Shown piece after piece: positions 63,501-64,000 of a stretch of DNA of 64,000 nt. Both the position numbers and the translations under genes were made by a program. Within the stretch, counting starts at the first letter, position 1. Each line of letters opens with the position of its first letter. This DNA is from Conchocele bisecta (lineage: Eukaryota; Mollusca; Bivalvia; Lucinida; Thyasiridae). Below the pieces are notes generated by a model. That model searched no databases and had not been told where the DNA came from. It saw only the letters and a list, made by a program, of their open reading frames with translations. Location: positions 65,841,484 to 65,905,483 of the forward strand of contig CM055274.1 of NCBI GenBank assembly GCA_029237695.1, read 5' to 3'.

Positions 63501-64000
63501 ATAATCGGACATGATAATGTAATACATAATACCACTGATATCGAACATGATACTGTAAATAACGTACCACTAATATCAGACATGATACTGTAACCATACC
63601 AAACTAATATCGGACATGATACTGTAATACATACCGCAATAATATCGGACATGATTACTTAATACATACCTCTAATGTCGGACATGATACTGTAATACAT
63701 ACCACTAATATCGACATGATACTGTAATACAATACCACTTAATATCGGACAGATACTGTAATACATACCACTAATGTCGGACATGATACTGTAATACATA
63801 CCACTATTATCGGACATGATACTGTAATACGTCAACTAATATCAGGCATGATACTGTATTACATACAACTAATATCGAACATGATCTGTAATACGTACCA
63901 CTAATATCAGACATGATACTGTAATACATACCACTAACATCGGACATGATACTTTAATACATACCGCTAATAATCGGACATGATACTGTAATACAATACC

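Larger units (their letters stand above)
45369..64000. repeat. 33-bp satellite array, at least 18.6 kb, runs off the window
   Basis: All units are head to tail in one orientation. Read in a plus frame the monomer encodes HTTNIGHDTVI. The minus strand gives YYSIMSDISGM and, in a second frame, CITVSCPILVV, none with a stop. A 36-bp variant has an extra AAT (HTTNNIGHDTVI). Roughly 550 monomers fit. Variation concentrates at a few positions: CAT/CGT, ACT/GCT/AGT/TCT, ATC/GTC, GGA/AGA/GAA, GAT/GCT and ATA/ATG/ATT. The core CATGATACTGTAATAC is the most constant. Most changes alter the plus-frame amino acid, which argues against selection on a protein. The longest plus-strand open stretch is 54574-57675 (1033 codons), and 45697-47802 is open on both strands. 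I do not recognise the monomer. Confidence 0.95.

Noticed and set aside
45369..64000. CRISPR-like array
   Set aside because: The 33-bp units are contiguous with no unique spacers and the context is eukaryotic.

Overview
The window looks like a repeat-dominated, gene-poor stretch of a eukaryotic genome, most likely a marine mollusc (probably a bivalve). The basis is the mix of repeats: DIRS-like and non-LTR retroelement remnants, Tc1/mariner and THAP-DDE DNA transposons, many foldback MITEs, and several short elements with tandem cores and Helitron/Helentron-like ends of a type I associate with bivalves. The organism call is inference from memory of such repeats. I see no intact host protein-coding gene, no rRNA and no convincing tRNA. 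Every long open frame is either a decayed transposon protein or a by-product of tandem repetition.

Region 1 (1-10.2 kb): a fragment of a non-LTR reverse transcriptase, then a decayed DIRS-like retrotransposon (about 224-10176). The DIRS copy has inverted terminal repeats, gag-like, RT-RNase H and tyrosine-recombinase remnants, and a candidate internal complementary region beside its right repeat. Three younger elements sit in its 3' half: a Helentron-like element (5183-6698), a Helitron-like element with four perfect DR1 nuclear-receptor motifs (7360-8282), and a Tc1 transposon (8558-10136) lodged inside the right inverted repeat.

Region 2 (10.2-22.4 kb): nested short mobile elements. Several insertion events can be resolved because an uninterrupted relative lies nearby. 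A 1.3 kb hAT-like element with a perfect 8-bp target duplication sits in a tandem repeat (19040-20344). A 500-base run of N (21863-22362) is an assembly gap.

Region 3 (22.4-37.6 kb): a dense field of palindromic MITEs, including TA- and TTAA-flanked ones, some nested, with CT and poly-C microsatellites and a frameshifted LINE 3' half (34998-36510).

Region 4 (37.6-44.5 kb): a 6.4 kb DNA transposon bounded by roughly 300-bp inverted repeats. It carries a broken THAP plus DDE transposase whose expected catalytic Glu is Lys, and it contains a 1.9 kb nested foldback.

Region 5 (45.37 kb to the window end): at least 18.6 kb of a single head-to-tail satellite with a 33-bp monomer and a 36-bp variant. 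Because 33 and 36 are multiples of three and the monomer lacks stops in one forward and two reverse frames, the array yields open frames of up to 1033 codons on both strands. It shows higher-order duplications. Its distal third holds clusters of single-base indels that look like unpolished sequence. This satellite is the most striking feature of the window.
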